Shown here: positions 1 through 15,580 of the stretch, piece by piece
Numbering within the stretch: the first letter of the stretch is position 1
Layout of the letters: every line of letters starts with the position of its first letter
NCBI GenBank assembly: GCA_030159075.1
Contig: BROG01000246.1
Span: forward strand, 620,001 to 684,000
Direction: 5' to 3'
Origin: Atrina japonica
Taxonomy: Eukaryota > Mollusca > Bivalvia > Pterioida > Pinnidae
DNA: 64,000 nucleotides
Program-made: the position numbers and the translations under genes
Notes under the pieces: generated by a model
What the model was told of the DNA's origin: nothing
The model's database searches: none
What the model saw: the letters and a program-made list of their open reading frames with translations, nothing else

Positions 1-3000
1 CGGAGGCGGGGGGGATTGGGGAGCTTGGGGTGAAAAGTCAGTGATTGGGGTCATCGGGGGTGAGGAAGGTGTGGGGCCGAGGGGTTTGGGGAGAGAGCTA
101 TGGAGGTGTGGCGGTGGTGGTGGGGGGGTGCGGAGGCGCGGGTGAGGGGGGTGGATTGGGGGACGAAGGGTTGTTTAGGGGGTGAGGGCTAGGGTGGGGG
201 GCGGGCGGGTACGGGCGGGTGCGGCTTAGGGATGCGGGGTGATGGGAATGGAGAAGGGATCGGGGAGCGGGGGGGTGTGCGTGTGATGGTTGGGGCGGGT
301 GGGGGGAGGAGTGGTTTCTACTTCTGTTGTACGAAGTGGCGGTGGAACTCGATTTGGGGTGGGTGGGTGTGAGATGAGGGTGGGAGGGGGGGAGGGGTGG
401 GGTCAGAGCGACGCCGGGGGGGGGTCTCGGACGGTTGGTGGGAAAAGGTGCAGGGGGACCTGCGGGGGGGCAGGAGGGGGCGGAGACGGGGTGGGGCCTC
501 GGGGGTGGGGGGGGGAAGGGGGAGGACGGGGGGGGGGCGCGGGTATGGAATGGCGCGGAGCGGCTTGCCGTGGGTGGGGGGGGGTGAGGTGAGAGCTTGC
601 CACTGAGGGAGGGGTGAGAAAAGCAGGCTTGTTGTGGAAAGTTTAGACGGGGGGTAGGGGGGGGGGTGGCCGGAGGAATGTGGGGGGACACTGGATGGGA
701 GAGGGTGAAGTCGGGGGGGGTGAGGCGTGGTGAGGAGAATGGTGGCAGGTGTAGGCTGGGGCGAGAGGGCGATGTGGGCGCGGAGCGGGTGGAGGGTGGG
801 GGAGGGTCGGATGGCGGGGGGTGTACTGGTGAGGGAGCGTGGAAGGGGGGAGGGGAAGCGGGGAGGACTTGCGACGGAATCGGTGCTCGGTGGGGAGTGA
901 GAGGGGCACACCAGTGTGAAAGAAGCTTGGGGTAGGTGGCACACCCCACCCCGGACGGGGGAAAGAGGATTCGGGGAGTGCGGGATCGGGGTGAAGCGAG
1001 GGGTGTGACGCAGCGGTTGAGGAAGATGGGGGGGGAAGGTTTCGGGATGAGGTGACTGGGCGGAGAGGGGAAGGGGGGGTCTGGGCGGGTCTGTGGGGGG
1101 GGTGGATGCGTTTGGGGGACTCGGGGGGGGGGGTCGGGAGTGAGGATCAACGCGTCTGAACTTGTGAGCGGGACATGGTGTGGGGCGTGGATGGGGGTGG
1201 CTGGGGACATACAGTGCGGGGGGGGTGTGCGAGAGGGGCGGAATTGGTGCAGTAGGGAGCTGGGTGTGTGGGGGGGGTGCAGGGGGGAGTAGGGGGGCGG
1301 CTGGTGGCGGGGGGGGGCGGGAGGGGGGGTAGCGCTGACTGTGTGTCCGAAGGTCGTGCGGGGGTGGGCGGGGGATGGAGGAATGGCCGTGGACATGGGG
1401 GGTTGGGAGCGTGAGGGGCGGGAGGGGGGAAGGGGGGGTGGGGTGGTGGGGAGGGAAAAAATAAAATGGGGGGAGTCAGGCGAGCAGGGGGGGGGGGGAG
1501 ATGCGTGGGGGCGGCGTGGGGCTAAGGACAGCCGGGGGGGGGGGGTGGGGGGGGGGGGGGGGGGTGTTGTGGTGGGGGTCTGCCGGGGGGGAGAGGGGGG
1601 CGGGAGGGGGGGAGTGGGGGGGGGGGGTGGGGGGGCGCGGGTGGGCGGGGGGGGGAGGGGAGGGGGGAGGGGCGCCGGAGGGCGGGGGGGTGGGGGGGGC
1701 GGCGTTGTCGAAAAGGGGTGAAGGGTGGCCGAGGCGAAGTGTGGGACACGGGGGGGTGAAGATGGAGGGGGGGGGCGGGCCGGGGGGGAAGAGGGGGATG
1801 TAGGCGGCGGGGGGGAGGCTTAGGGGGCACGGGGGGGGGGGCAGAGGAAGTGCGACGGAAGGGGCGCGTTCAGAGAGCCGGAGGTGGCAGGCTGAAAAGG
1901 GGCGGGGGGAAAGGGACGGGGGAATGGAGGGCCGGGATCGAAAGGTGTGGGCTGGGTGGGGGTGGGGAAGAATGTCTGGGGCGTGAGGGAGCACAAGGGG
2001 CAAGGGATGCGGGAACGAATTTGTGGGGCGGGGGGGGTGGGGGAGGAGGGAGCCGTAGGGGGGTGAGGGAGCGTGAAGTTGGCGGGGGGGAAAGGAGTGG
2101 GAGGCGTGGCCTTGGAAAGATGGGGGTGCTCGGGGGGAGGGCGCCTGGAGTGGGAGCGAGGGGCAGTCGCAGTAGGGGGGGGAGACGGGGTGGGGTTGAT
2201 GCCGATGTACGTGTGGCGGGGTGTAGAACGGGGTTAGGGGGGGGGGGGCAGAGGAAGGGAAAGGGGTTGGTGTGCGACGGGGGGCCCGGTGAATGGCGGG
2301 GTGAGTGTGGGAGGGGCGAGGCGCGGGGGTGGTGTGGAGGAGGAGGAGAGCTTCTGAGGTGAGCGCGGTCGGGGGTGGGAGGGGTTTGGCTGGGGGGAGA
2401 AGATGGGAGGGAAGTGCGTTTGTGGGATGAGAGGGATGGGGGTTGGGGGCGGGGGGGGAGGAGGAGGATGGGGGGGGGCCGCGGGAGTTCAATGGGGGAG
2501 GAGTGGGGGGGAGGGGTAAGCTTCGTAGTGGACTTGCGGTGGTAGGAATAGAGGGGGGGGGGGGCGAATGGGGGGATGGGAGGGGGGGGAAAAAGGGGGG
2601 AAGGGGGGGCGGGGGGGGGGGGGTGGGGGTGGACGGAGGGAGGGGGGCTGGGTGGGGGTGGGGAGGGTGGGGGGCGGTAGGACGGAGAGTTTGAGTGAGA
2701 CGCGACGGGGGGGGGACGGGGGGAAGAGGGAGGGGGGGGGGTGGGGGGGGGGGGGAGCGCGGTGTGGGTGAGGAATGTTGGAGTCTGGGGGGGGGGGGCG
2801 CCAGTGCATAGGGGATGGCCGTGGGTTATTGGGGGAAGAAGGTGAGGGGGGGGGAGGTGTTGTGAGGGATGGTGAGGGGGAAAGGGGGGAAGCAGGGCGG
2901 GCGGGTGGAAGGTGAGCGGGGGGGAAGGGGGGGCGTTAGATTGACGGGGAGGGCAGGGGGGAAAGCTCCGGGGGGGGAAAGTGCTGCGGAGGGGTCGGGT

Positions 3001-6000
3001 GGTAGGATGGGGGGGCTGGGGGCGGCGGGGGGGAGGGGGGCGGGGGGGGGGAAAGGGGTTGGGGGCGGGGGGGGGCGTTGGGGGGGGGACGGGGGGGGTG
3101 GCGGAGAGTAGGGGAGGGGTGTGGCGTTGATTGGCGGGGGGCGGCGGGCCCGGGAGAGGGGATGGAGGGGTCGGGTGGGATGGGAAGGGGACGGTGGGGA
3201 AGGGTGGCACTTGGTCGCGGCGGGGGGGGGGGGGGGGGGGGGGGGGGGGGCGGGGTGGAAAGGGAAAGGGGGACTTGGGGGGCGGTGGTAGTGGGGGGGC
3301 CTCCCTGGGAACGGGGAAGATGATTGGGGCGGGGGGGGGACGTGAGGAGAGTGGAGGGGGGTCGGCGGATGGAGTGGGGGGTCGGTGGTGGCATCTGGGG
3401 GCGGTTGGCCGTGCAGAGGCGGGGAGGGGGGGACGGTTGGTTGGTGAGGTTGGAGGGACGGGGGGGGGGTTGGGCGCAGGACAGGGGAATATAGAGAGTG
3501 GGGGTGCGGGTGGGGGGGGGGGTAGTGGTGGCGCGTGGGGTGGGGGGGACGTGGGGATGGCTGAGGGCGCGTGTAGGCGGGGGGGTGGGGGAGGGTGTTG
3601 GTAGGTTAGGAACGGGCGTTATGGGAGGGGGGGGGGTGGTCTGAGGGGCTAATAGGGGGGTGGGGGGGACCGGGGTGGGAGAGACGGGGGAATGAAAGGA
3701 GGGGGGCGGGGCGGGAAAAAGCGGGGGGGGAAAAGGGGCGGAGTGGGGGGGGGGAGGAGTGGGGGTGGGGTACAGGGACGGGGGGGAAGTCGGGGGGGAA
3801 GGTGTTGGTGGGGAAAGCTGGGGGGGAGGGCGGGGGGGCGGGAATGAGGAGGACGGTGCGGGGGGGAGAGGGGGGAGGTGGGTGGCACGGGGGTGGGTGG
3901 CGTACGACAAGAGAGGGGAAGCGGGGGGAGGTGCTGGGGATGGTCGGGTGGTGGGGGGGGGGGGCAGTTGGGGGGGGAAGCGGTGGGGAGGGGGGGCTGA
4001 GGGGGGAAGGTCCGGGTCCGGGGGGTGGGTGGTGCGGCAGTAGTGGGCGGGGGGGGGGAAGGTGGGAGTGTGCGGGTTGAGATGGGGGGGGGCGGGGGGT
4101 TGGGGGGCTGGGGGGGAAAGGGTGAGGGGGGGGGGAGTGGGAGAAAGGGGGGGGGGTTGGGTCGTTGAATTAGGCAGACCAAGCGGGGGGGGTGGCGGAG
4201 GGGGTGGGGGGGTGGGGGGGTCAAGGGTTTGCGTGGGGGCGAAGGGGATGGTGGGGATGCATGGGAAGCAGGGGGTGTGTTGGGGGTAAGTGCTGGGGTG
4301 GGAGGGGGTGGGGGGGGTCGGGGGTGGTAAAGAGGCTGTGAGGGGATTGTCGGGCCGGTGGTGCCGCGGGGACGGAGGGGAGGCGACCGGTGGTGGGGAA
4401 GAGGGGGGGGGGAGGAGGGGTGGGGGGGGTGTGGTCGAGGTAGGCAGGGGGTGATTGGGGCTTGAGGCGGGAGGAGGGGGGGTCGTAGGGAATGGGGTGG
4501 GGGTGGGGGATGGGGTGGGCGTGATGGGTGGAGGAAGGGGGTGGGGGCGCAAGGGGGATGAGAGGATGTTGGTTGGGAGCGGTGGGTGGGGGTGGTGAAG
4601 GGAGGATGGGGGGCTGGGGTAGAAGCCGGGAAGAGGTAGTTGGGGATTGGGGGGGTGGGAGAGGGAGTGCTCTAAGGGGAGGAGGGAATGAGGGGTGGGG
4701 AGGGGGGGGGTCGGTTGGGGGGGGGCGATGCGTTCGAGGTCCGGTTGGGAAGGTGGGGGGAGGGGGGGGGGGTGCGGGGGGGGGATGAGGAAAGGCTGGG
4801 GGAGGGACGGGGGCGGTGGTGGGGCTGGGAGGGCGGGCGGCGTGGGGAGTGGGCGGGCGCCGAGGTGGGGGCGGGAGGGGTCGAGCGGGGGTGGAGGGCG
4901 GGAGGGGAAGGGAGGGGCAGAAGAGGTCTAGGCGAAAGTTGAAAGAATGGGATGGAGGTGGGGGTGAGGTACGGCCAGGGTTGGCGGGGAAGGTGGAACT
5001 GGGGGGCGGTCCGTGGGCGGCGGGGGGGGCGGGGGTGGGGGGGAGGGGTGGGGGGGGCGGGGGGGGGGGGTGGGGAGGAGGGGTCAGGGCCGGGGTGGGG
5101 CGGGGAGGTCGGATGGGGGTGGGATTAATGTGGTGTGGCGGCGGCGGGGGAGGGGAACGCGGGGGGGGGGGTGGAAGGAAGTCAACGGGTTGGGGGGGGG
5201 GCGGGAGGGGAACGCTTAGGCGTCGGGGGTGGGGCGTGGAGGTCCGGTGGGAGGATTGGGCGGGGGGAAAGGGCGGCGGGAAGCGGGCGATGTGTTTGAA
5301 GTTGGGGGAAGGGCTGAGGAGAGTCAGTTTTGGGGGGGGGGGGGGGGAGGAGGGGGGGGGGGGGGGGGGGAAGGGGTGGAGTGGCGGAAGAGAGGGTGCG
5401 GGCGGGGTGGCGGGGTCTGGGCGTGATGAGGTGGGGGGCGGGTGGTCAGGGGGGGGGGGGGAGTGTTGGTAGGGGGGTAGGATGGGGGAGGGGAAGGGGG
5501 GGAGGGTCGGAACAGGAACGCAGGTGAGGGAGACGGGGGGTGGTGTCGCAGGGGGAGGAGATGGCCGGGGGCCGAGGATAGGTGGGGGTTGTGGGGTCGA
5601 TGCGTGAAGGGGGGGTGGGCCGCGGAAGAAGGGCGGGTTCGGGGGCGGGACCGGGGTAGGTTGGAGGAGGGGGGAGCGGGGGGGTGGAGAAGGACGGTTG
5701 GGGGGGGGGAAAAGGGAGACGGGGATCGAGTCGGGAGGGCGCGAGGGGGGGGAGGGGGGGGGGTGGGGGGGGCTGGAAAGTGCAGGGGGAGAGCGGGGAA
5801 GAAGAGGAACGGGGGGGGGGGAAGGGGGTGGGTTGGATCGCTGGGGGGGAGGGTGTAGAGGTGGGCGTGGGAGGGAAAGTGGGATATGGGGGGGGGGGGG
5901 ATGGGCTCGGGGGGGAATTTGGGTGTGTGAGAGGAGGGAGCCGGAGGGGTCGATGAGCCGGGTGGGGAAATATGTTGGTGACGGGTGAATGAGTGGGGGC

Positions 6001-9000
6001 TGCTCGGGGGTGATGGTGAGAGGGTGTAGGGCCGGAAACGGGAAGGGGGAGGCGGGGGAAAGGGGCGGGAGGGGGGCGTTTCGGTGGGAGCCGGGGATTG
6101 AGGCGTGTGGTGACAGCGGGGCGGCGGCGGTGCGCACCATCGTGTGCAGGGCGGGGAGGGGGAGGATAAGCGGTTGTGGGGGGCACGGAGGGGTGGAGGG
6201 AGGGGGCCGGGGAAGGGCGCGCGAAGGCGAGGAGCAGGGGGGAGGGGCGAACGAGGGGGGTAGGAAGGGGGGGCGTGACCGCGGATAGAGGTGAGTGAAG
6301 GGGCGGACGGATGAGGGATGGCGGGGGCAGGGGGAGGTGGGGTGGGGGGGGGGCGCGTGGAGATGGGCGGGTGAGGGGGTGTAGGGGGGAACGGTGCGGG
6401 AGGGGGAGGGGGGGGGAGGATGGGGGTGGGGGCGGGCCGGGGGGTGACGGGAGGGGGGGCGGGGAATGGCGAAGGAGGGGCGGGTGACGGGGGGAGAAAG
6501 GGGGGGGAGGGGAGTGGGGGAGTGAGGGGAGTGGGGGGGGGGCGGTAACATGCGGAGGACCGGGGGGCGGCGGAGGGAGGCAGGGTGGGACAGGGGAGGC
6601 GTGGGCGGTGGGAGGGGGGGAGCGGGCGGCCGGATGAGCGGGGGGGGCGGGGGGGACGGGGGGGGTGGGGGGGGGTGTAGAGGGACGGTAGCGTGGGGAG
6701 GGGGAGGGTGGAGGAAGCGGGGGAGTGGGGGGGGGCAGGGGGTGCCGGACGTGGCGGGCATGGGGCGAGGAGCTGCGTGAGGGAGGAGGGATCGCCTGGT
6801 GGGGTGGGGTGGGGGTTGGCGCGGGGAGCGGTGAAAGAGGGTGGTGTGGTGGGAGGTGCGGCCGGGAGCGTGGGGGGAGTGAGGTGGGGGTGGGGGGAGG
6901 GGGGAGTGGGGGATGGGGCGGGCGGGGGCTCGCGCCGGGAAGGGGGGATGGTTGGGGGGGTGAGGGAGGGGGGCCAATAGGGGGGGCGGGAGGGGGAGTT
7001 GGGGAGGCAGTGGGAGGGGGGCGGAGGTGGGGTTGAGAGGGGAGGGTGGGAGTTAGGCGGGGGTGTGGGGGGGGTCGACGGTGGGGACGGGTATGGGGGG
7101 GGGAGTGAGGCGGGTGGGGTGGTGGGGTGGTTCGGTGAGAACGGGGGGTGAGGAGGTGGGGGGGAGAAGGGTGCAGGGGAAGCGCCGACGGGTGGGGGCG
7201 GGAGCGTAGCGGGGAGAGGAGGGGGGGATGGCGAGGGTGGGGTTGATGGGGGGGGGGGGGTGTGCGGGGCGGTTGAGGGCTGAGTGGCTTGGGGTTGGAG
7301 GGGGGGGAGGGGGGGCTTCGGCGGGGGGCGGGGCACGGTAGGCCAGGGAACTAGGGGTGGGGGGGGGAGGAGATGGGGGCTGGCGGGGGGAGGGGGGCGG
7401 CAGGTGGGCCGGATTGAAAGGGCGGGGGGGGGTGGGGGGCTGGGGGAAAGTTGGGGGGGATGGGGGGGGGGGAACGTGGGTTAGTGGGGGGCGGTGAGCG
7501 GCGGGGGAGCGGGGGAGGCGTCGGGGGGGGGGGGAGGCCGGATGGGGAGGGCGAGGGAGGACTAGCCGGATGAAGGGCGGGGAGGGGGGCGAGGGTGTGG
7601 AGGGGGCGACGGTTGGTGGAGGAGCGTGGTTGGGGGAGGGGGGGTGAGGGGGAGGGTTGGGGCGCGGAGATGGGGGGCGGGGGAGGGTGGGAGCTGAGTT
7701 AGGAAAGGGGCGGTGGTGCGGGAATGGGAGGGGGAGGGTGGGTGGGACGGGAGGGGGGGGAGGGGGGAGATGTGGTGAAGGGAGGGGGGAGGGGGGGGGG
7801 GGGGGGCGGTGGGTGGTTGGGAGGTGGTAGGGGTGGAAATCGGGTGTGGTCGGACGGGAGCGGGGATCAGGGCGGGGGGGTGTCGGGGGAAAGGGGGGTG
7901 GGAGGGAACTAATGGAGGGCGGAACGGGAAGGGAGTGGGGGTGGGGGGAGGCGGGTGGGAAGTGGAGGAGGCGGGGGGGGAGTGGGGGGGAGGTATCAGT
8001 TGACAAGGGGGTAGGGTGAAAGCGGGGGGGGTGGGGAGGGGGGAGTGGGGATGGCGGCGTGAGCGGGGGTGCCGTCTGGGGGGTGGGGGGGGTGGGGTGA
8101 GGGGGGGGGCAGGAGCGGTGAGACTTGGGGGTCTGAGGGGTTGGCGGGGGGGAGGGGGGTTGGGGGGGGGGAGGCGCGTCGGTGAGGGTGGTTGGGGAGG
8201 GTTGGGAGAGTTCGGGGGGAGCCGGGGGTGGGGGGGGAGGATGGAGGGGGAGGGAAAGGCGGGGGGCGTTGGAGGAGGGGGACGAGTGAGGGTGGGCGGT
8301 GAGTGACTGGGGGTGGGGGGTGGGTACGGCGGGGGGGGCGAGGGGTTTGAGCAGGGGAGCGGGTAGAGGCTTGTGAGTAGTGGTGGGGTGTGGGGGGGGG
8401 GGGCGTCGGGTCGGGATGGGGGGGGAGCTCTTGGAGAGGACTTCTGGCGGGCGAGGTCCGCTGGTTGGGGGTGGGGGAGCGGGAAGGGGGGGGAGGCGGG
8501 GGGGGTGTAGGGGTCGGGGGGAGCGGGTAGCGAAGGGGATGGGGGGGGGGGGGGAGAGGGGTGGAAGGACGTGTTGGGGGGGGGGAGGGGGGGGGGGAAC
8601 GGGGTAGGGCGTGGGGTGGGGTGGGGGGGGGGGTGGGGTTAGAGTGAAGCGCTTGCGGAGGGGGCGAATGTCGGCTGGTGGGGTGGAAGGAGGGCGGGGC
8701 ACGGTTTGGGGGGGGGTGGGGTGACGTTCGGTTGGGAAGGGGGAGAGGGGGGGGCGGGGATGGTGTGTGGGGAAGACGGGAGGGGGTGGGGGGGCAGGAT
8801 GCGGCGGGCGCGAGGGGAGGAGTCGAGCGCCGGGGGTGGTGGGTGAGACGGAATGGGCAGGGGGGGGGGGGGGTGTGTAGTGGTGGTGGGGGGAGGGGCG
8901 GGGGGGGTGGCTGATGGGGGGCTTGCGGGGTAGGTCATGGATGCGTTAGGGGGGATGGGGGGGCGTGATTGGGCGTGGAGGGTCCGTGGGAGCGTAGGCG

Positions 9001-12000
9001 GTCGGGGGGGAACTGGATAGGGCTTGTGGGCGGATGGAGAGGAGCCGAGGAAGCGGGGAAAGAGAAGCTGACGGGCCTGTGGGGGAAGGAGGTGGGGAAG
9101 GTAGGGGTTGGGCTGGTGGGGTGGGGGCCGGGTGAATGTGGCGGAGAAAGTGGTTCGGGGCGGGTGGAGAAGGGGGTGGGGGGGGGGGCTGAGAGAGGGG
9201 GGGGGCGAAGTTTGGGTGGAAGGGGAAAGTTGGGTGGCGACGAGGGGGGGGGGGAGCGGGGAAGGGGGGGTTGACGGTGGGACGGGGGGGAGCTGTGGCG
9301 GTTGCTGGGGGGGTGAGGGGGGGGGGGTGGCGGGGAGCGGGGAGGGGAGCCGGGGCGGGGCGGAGACGGAGGACGAGTCGGGGGGGGTGGGGAGTTGGTT
9401 GGGGTGGGAGGTGTGCAGGGGAGTGGGGACGCGGAGGGGTGGGGGGGGGTGGGGAGGGGGGGGTGGATGATTGGATAGGCGGATGTAGGAGGGAGCTTGG
9501 AGGGGAGCTGCGTACGGGGTTTGCGGGGGGGGGGGTGCGGTGGGGGGAGGGGGGGAGAGACGGTGCGGGGGGCGGGGGGGGGGTGAGGTGGGGAGGTGTG
9601 GGGGAGAACTGAATGGGGGGGGGAAATTGGGGCGCGAGGGGGGTTGGCCCGGGTTGGTGGGGGGGGGGGTGGGAGGGGGAGGAGCTGGGGGGGGGGGTGG
9701 GGAGGGTGCGGGGGGGAGGGCAGAGCATGCTGGAAGGGGGGGAGGGGGGGTGGGTTGGGGTGTCAGGGAAAAGAGGGGGGGGGGAAGGGTCTGTGCGGAG
9801 ATGGGAGGGGGGAGGTGGCGTGCGGTGGGGTGAGGGGGGGTGAGCGGGGGCGGTGTGTTGGAAGGGGACTGGCCCGGAAAGGGTGTGGGGGAGTGTGGGT
9901 GTGGGGGAGAGAAATGGTTGGGGTCTTGGTAGAAACAGGGGGAGGGAGAGTGGTCGGAGGGGGCGGGGGGGAGGGGGTGTTCTGCTAGGTGGGCGAGGGG
10001 GCGAGGGGAATCACCTGGGGGGTGGCATGTGGACGGGTGGTGGCGGAAGGGGGGGGGGGAGGGGGGTGGTAGGGGGGGGGGTATCCCGTGGGGAGTGCCC
10101 AGGGTGGGGGGGGGGGGGGGCGGCGGTGCGCGGTGTGGGAGGGGGGGGGGGGGAGCTGGCGGGGGGTGGGTGGGAAGTGGTTTGCGCTGTTGGAAGGGCC
10201 GTGGGTCTCGTTAGGGGGATTGAGTGAGGTGGTGGGTGGAGGGGGGGGAGGGGGGGGGTCTGGAGGTGCGCGCGGGGGGGGGCGGGGTTGGAGGGTCTGA
10301 AGTGGGGGGGGAGGGAGGGGGAAGGTGAAGGGAGTGGGGGTGGGGGGAGGAGATGGGGGGGGGGGGGGGGGGGGGTGGCATTGGGGGGAGCGTTGGGGGG
10401 GGATGGAGAGGGTGGGCGGGGGTGGAGGGGGGGGGAGTATGTGGGGGGTAGAGGGTGAGGATGAGGGGGGTGAGGGTGGGCGGGAGGGGAGGCGGGAGGA
10501 GAGGGGGGGGGAAGCGGGGTAAGGGGGGGAGGGGGGCTGGGGGGGGGAGGTCGGGCCGAAGAGGGGATGCGGTGTGGGGTGCTGGGCGGGGTAAGGACCG
10601 GGGAGGGCGGGCGGGCGTGGGTGGCTGGGCGATCGGGGGGAAGGAGGAGAGGGGGGTTGGCGGGTGGAGTTGAGGAGGGGGAGGCGGGGCTGGTTGGGGC
10701 GCGGGGGGGGGGGGGCGGGTGGATGTGGGTCTGGGGGGGTTGAATGTGTTGTTGGGGCGGGGAGGTAGGTGGGGGAGGAGGGGGTAGGTGGAGCGGGGTG
10801 GCTGGGGGGAGCGGGGGGTGGAGGGATAGAGAGGGGTGGCGGGGTCTGTCGGCGGGGGTAGGAGGTGGGGGGGTAGTGGGAAGAAAGGGGGGAGGAAGTC
10901 GAGGGGGGGTGGTGATGGGGGGTGGCAGGGGGGTGGCGCGTCACTGGGGGGGGGAAGCCTGGGGTGGTCGAATAGGGGGACGTTGGGGGGGGGTGACGGG
11001 GGAGTCGAGGTACCGGAGCGCTCTGTGGGGTGGACGGGGGGGGGGCGGTGGCCGGGGGTGGGGGGGCGTGGGGGGGGGGGGTGGGCGCGGGTGTTGGGGC
11101 GGAGGGGCAGTTTGGGAGGAGTTGTGTTGAGGCGGGGGAGGGGCAGCGAGGGGGTGTGTCAGGGGGCGGTGTGAGGGTAGGGGAGAGAGGGAATATTGGG
11201 GTCCAGGGCCGGATGGGGGGGTTGGGTGGTGGGGGGGCAGAGGGGTTGTGGTCGGTGGTGGGGGGGTGGGGGGTGGGGTGGGGGGTGGGGAGTGGGGATG
11301 AGGGGGGGGGAGGGGGACGGGGAGGGGGCTGAGGGAAATGGCTGTGAGGGGAGAGGGGGGGGGGGGGGGGAGTGTGGGCAGTCGCCGAGGGGGGTGGGCG
11401 GGGTGGGGGGGGTGGGGGGGGTGGGTGACCGGGCTGGGTTAGGGGGATTGCGCGTCTGGTTCGGGGGGGGGGACTGGGGGGCGGGGGGCGGCTGGGGGGG
11501 GGGAAGAGCGAGGCGAGTGAGGGGGGGGGGGAGGGTAATTTGAGGGGTAGCAGGTGGGGGTCGGGGGGGGTGGCTAGAGAGGGGGGCGGGCGGAGGGGGT
11601 CAGGGGGTGCGGGGGTTGGGGGGGCGGGTGGAGGGTTGAGGGGGGGGGAGGGAGCTGGGTGGAGGTGGGGAGGGGGGGGGGTGGGAATGGGGCGTGGGAA
11701 GCGGTGGCGAGGGGGGTAGGGGGGGGGGGGGATGGGGTGGTGGTGCGGGGGGAGGGCCGCGATGCGTTAGGGGGGAGTGTATCGGGGAGGGGGGGGGGGG
11801 CGGACGAGGGGGGGTGGATGGGCGGGGGGGGGGGGGAGAAGGTGAGATGGGGGAGGAGGGGTTGGGGGCCGGGGAGGGGAGGGTGGGGGGGGGGGGGGTT
11901 TGAGCGCGGCGTAGGGCTGGGTGTGTGGGCATGTTCGGGGGGGGGGGAAGGCGGGGGGGGTGGGGGGGGGGGTGCGGATCGAGTAGTGGGGACGTGGGGG

Positions 12001-12565
12001 GGGGGGGGGGAGCTCGGTGGGGGGTGGCGAGTGGGGGGAGTGTGGTCGTGCGGGACGGGGCGCGAGCGGGGTTTACGTGCGAGAGGGGGGAGGGGGCGTG
12101 GGGGAGGGGTGGGGGTTGGCCAGTTGCGGGGGGTGTGGGGGTGGGGCGGGCGCGTTGGGGATGAGCGCGCTGGGGGCGGAAGGAGGGGTGGGGGAAATGG
12201 GGGGGGGTTGGGGGGGGCAGGGGGGGGGGGTGGAGTGGGGGGGGGAGGGGGGGGATTGGTGTATGACGGGGGGTTGAGTTGGGAGTTGGGGGATGGTATG
12301 GGTTGGGGGGGGCAGTCGGGAGGGGGGATGTGGTGAGTGGCCGGGGCTGCGAGACGCGGGCGGAGAAGGAGTAGGGGGGGGGGGCGGGGCGGGGGTGGGG
12401 GATCGTGACCGTCTGGATGGGGGAGTGGAGGCGATTGGCGGGCAGGGGAGGGAGGCGGGTCGGGCTGCGCTGCTTGTGGGGGGGGGGGGGGTGGGGGGAC
12501 GGGGGAGTCTAATGAGGGGGGCGAGGGGGAAGGGGGGATGAAAGGGGGCGGTGTGGGGGGGGTGG
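1..12565. repeat. 12.5-kb G-rich, strand-asymmetric low-complexity block
   Basis: The whole stretch is dominated by G on the given strand, by eye roughly two thirds of bases. Single A, T and C bases are scattered between G runs of 3 to more than 20. I see no period, no recurring unit, no TTAGGG-type telomere array and no unique gene-like sequence. The C-rich complement lacks stop codons, so very long proline-rich reading frames (and glycine-rich ones on the plus strand) appear by composition alone. The edge at about 12,565 is abrupt and passes straight into ordinary AT-rich DNA. The pattern resembles a poly-G tract read with heavy random error. A real G-quadruplex-rich tract is the alternative. 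Confidence 0.85.
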
Positions 12566-14834
<2,269 letters not shown>

Positions 14835-15085
14835 ATTTTTATTATTGATTTAAGCCATACTCAATAATTGTTCAGTTGCATGATGGCGGACAGTTATTTA
14901 ATAGGTGAAGAAGAATAACCCGGTTATAATGTACCCAGAAAGAGACCACCGGCCTCCCGGAAGAAAATTGGTAAATATTCCCACTTTGGTTCTAATGGGG
15001 ATCGAACTTGCACTGACAAATGGTTGGAGAGTTCCTGGTTTAAAGAGCAATGCCCAAACCACTCGACCACGGTGAACCCGTACAT
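14835..15085 (-). mobile_element. tRNA-derived SINE, family S1
   Basis: Read on the minus strand, the head has a box A-like GGTCGAGTGGTT and a box B-like AAGTTCGATCCCC near 15,000. The body carries GGGTACATTATAACC and then the GCCGCCATCA-type segment shared by the other S1 copies, and it ends in ACTCAATAAT / TTAAATC. The same head-body order recurs at 16.8, 30.8, 38.1, 41.2, 50.6, 53.6 and 60.5 kb. The spacing of the two boxes suggests a Leu/Ser-type tRNA ancestor. It is diverged, so an old insertion. Confidence 0.65.
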
Positions 15086-15366
15086 TGTGTGATATATAAT
15101 ATAGACAAAGAATACACTTAGGCATTGTAGCTCATTTTAGTACCTGCGTCAGATTTGAGGAATGCGTTTTAAAAAAAAACTATGCCATTTCAATTAGCAA
15201 GTAGAAATTTATGAAGTTCTACACGAAGACGACGGTATGTGGACATGGAGATGGTCATGATGGTACAACAGAAATATGGCAAATGTTAAAGGCATATACG
15301 AACTGTCAAAATGGATTTTGTTTGTGTCAAAAGTTTCAAATATTCGACATTTCATGCAATATAAAA

Positions 15367-15580
15367 TCTCGGACCTCTGGAAAGCAAGATTTGGGATCAG
15401 GTGACATGGAGGAGTCAGCATCCCCTGTCGACCGCCGTGAGTCCACAGTCAAGTCCAAATGAAATACGTGAGGAATGAATCCTCGTCACAATTGGTAGAG
15501 ACGTCTCAACAACCGCCAACGAAAAGGCAACTCAACATTTCACCTAGTAAAACAGAGTAATCGCAAACAAGACTAAATAA
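15367..15580 (-). mobile_element. Penelope-like element 3' fragment, copy A
   Basis: On the plus strand this reads CGGACCTCTGG, GGGATCAGGTGACATGGAGG, CCGCCGTGAGTCCACAGTCA and TCGCAAACAAGACTA, in the same order as the 3' end of the reverse-transcriptase element at 24.0-26.3 kb. Element sense is minus. It lacks the last part of the 3' UTR and all but the final codons of the RT. Confidence 0.8.

Noticed and set aside
1..12565. Telomere or rDNA-like G-rich repeat
   Set aside because: No TTAGGG or other tandem unit is visible and no rRNA-like sequence is present.
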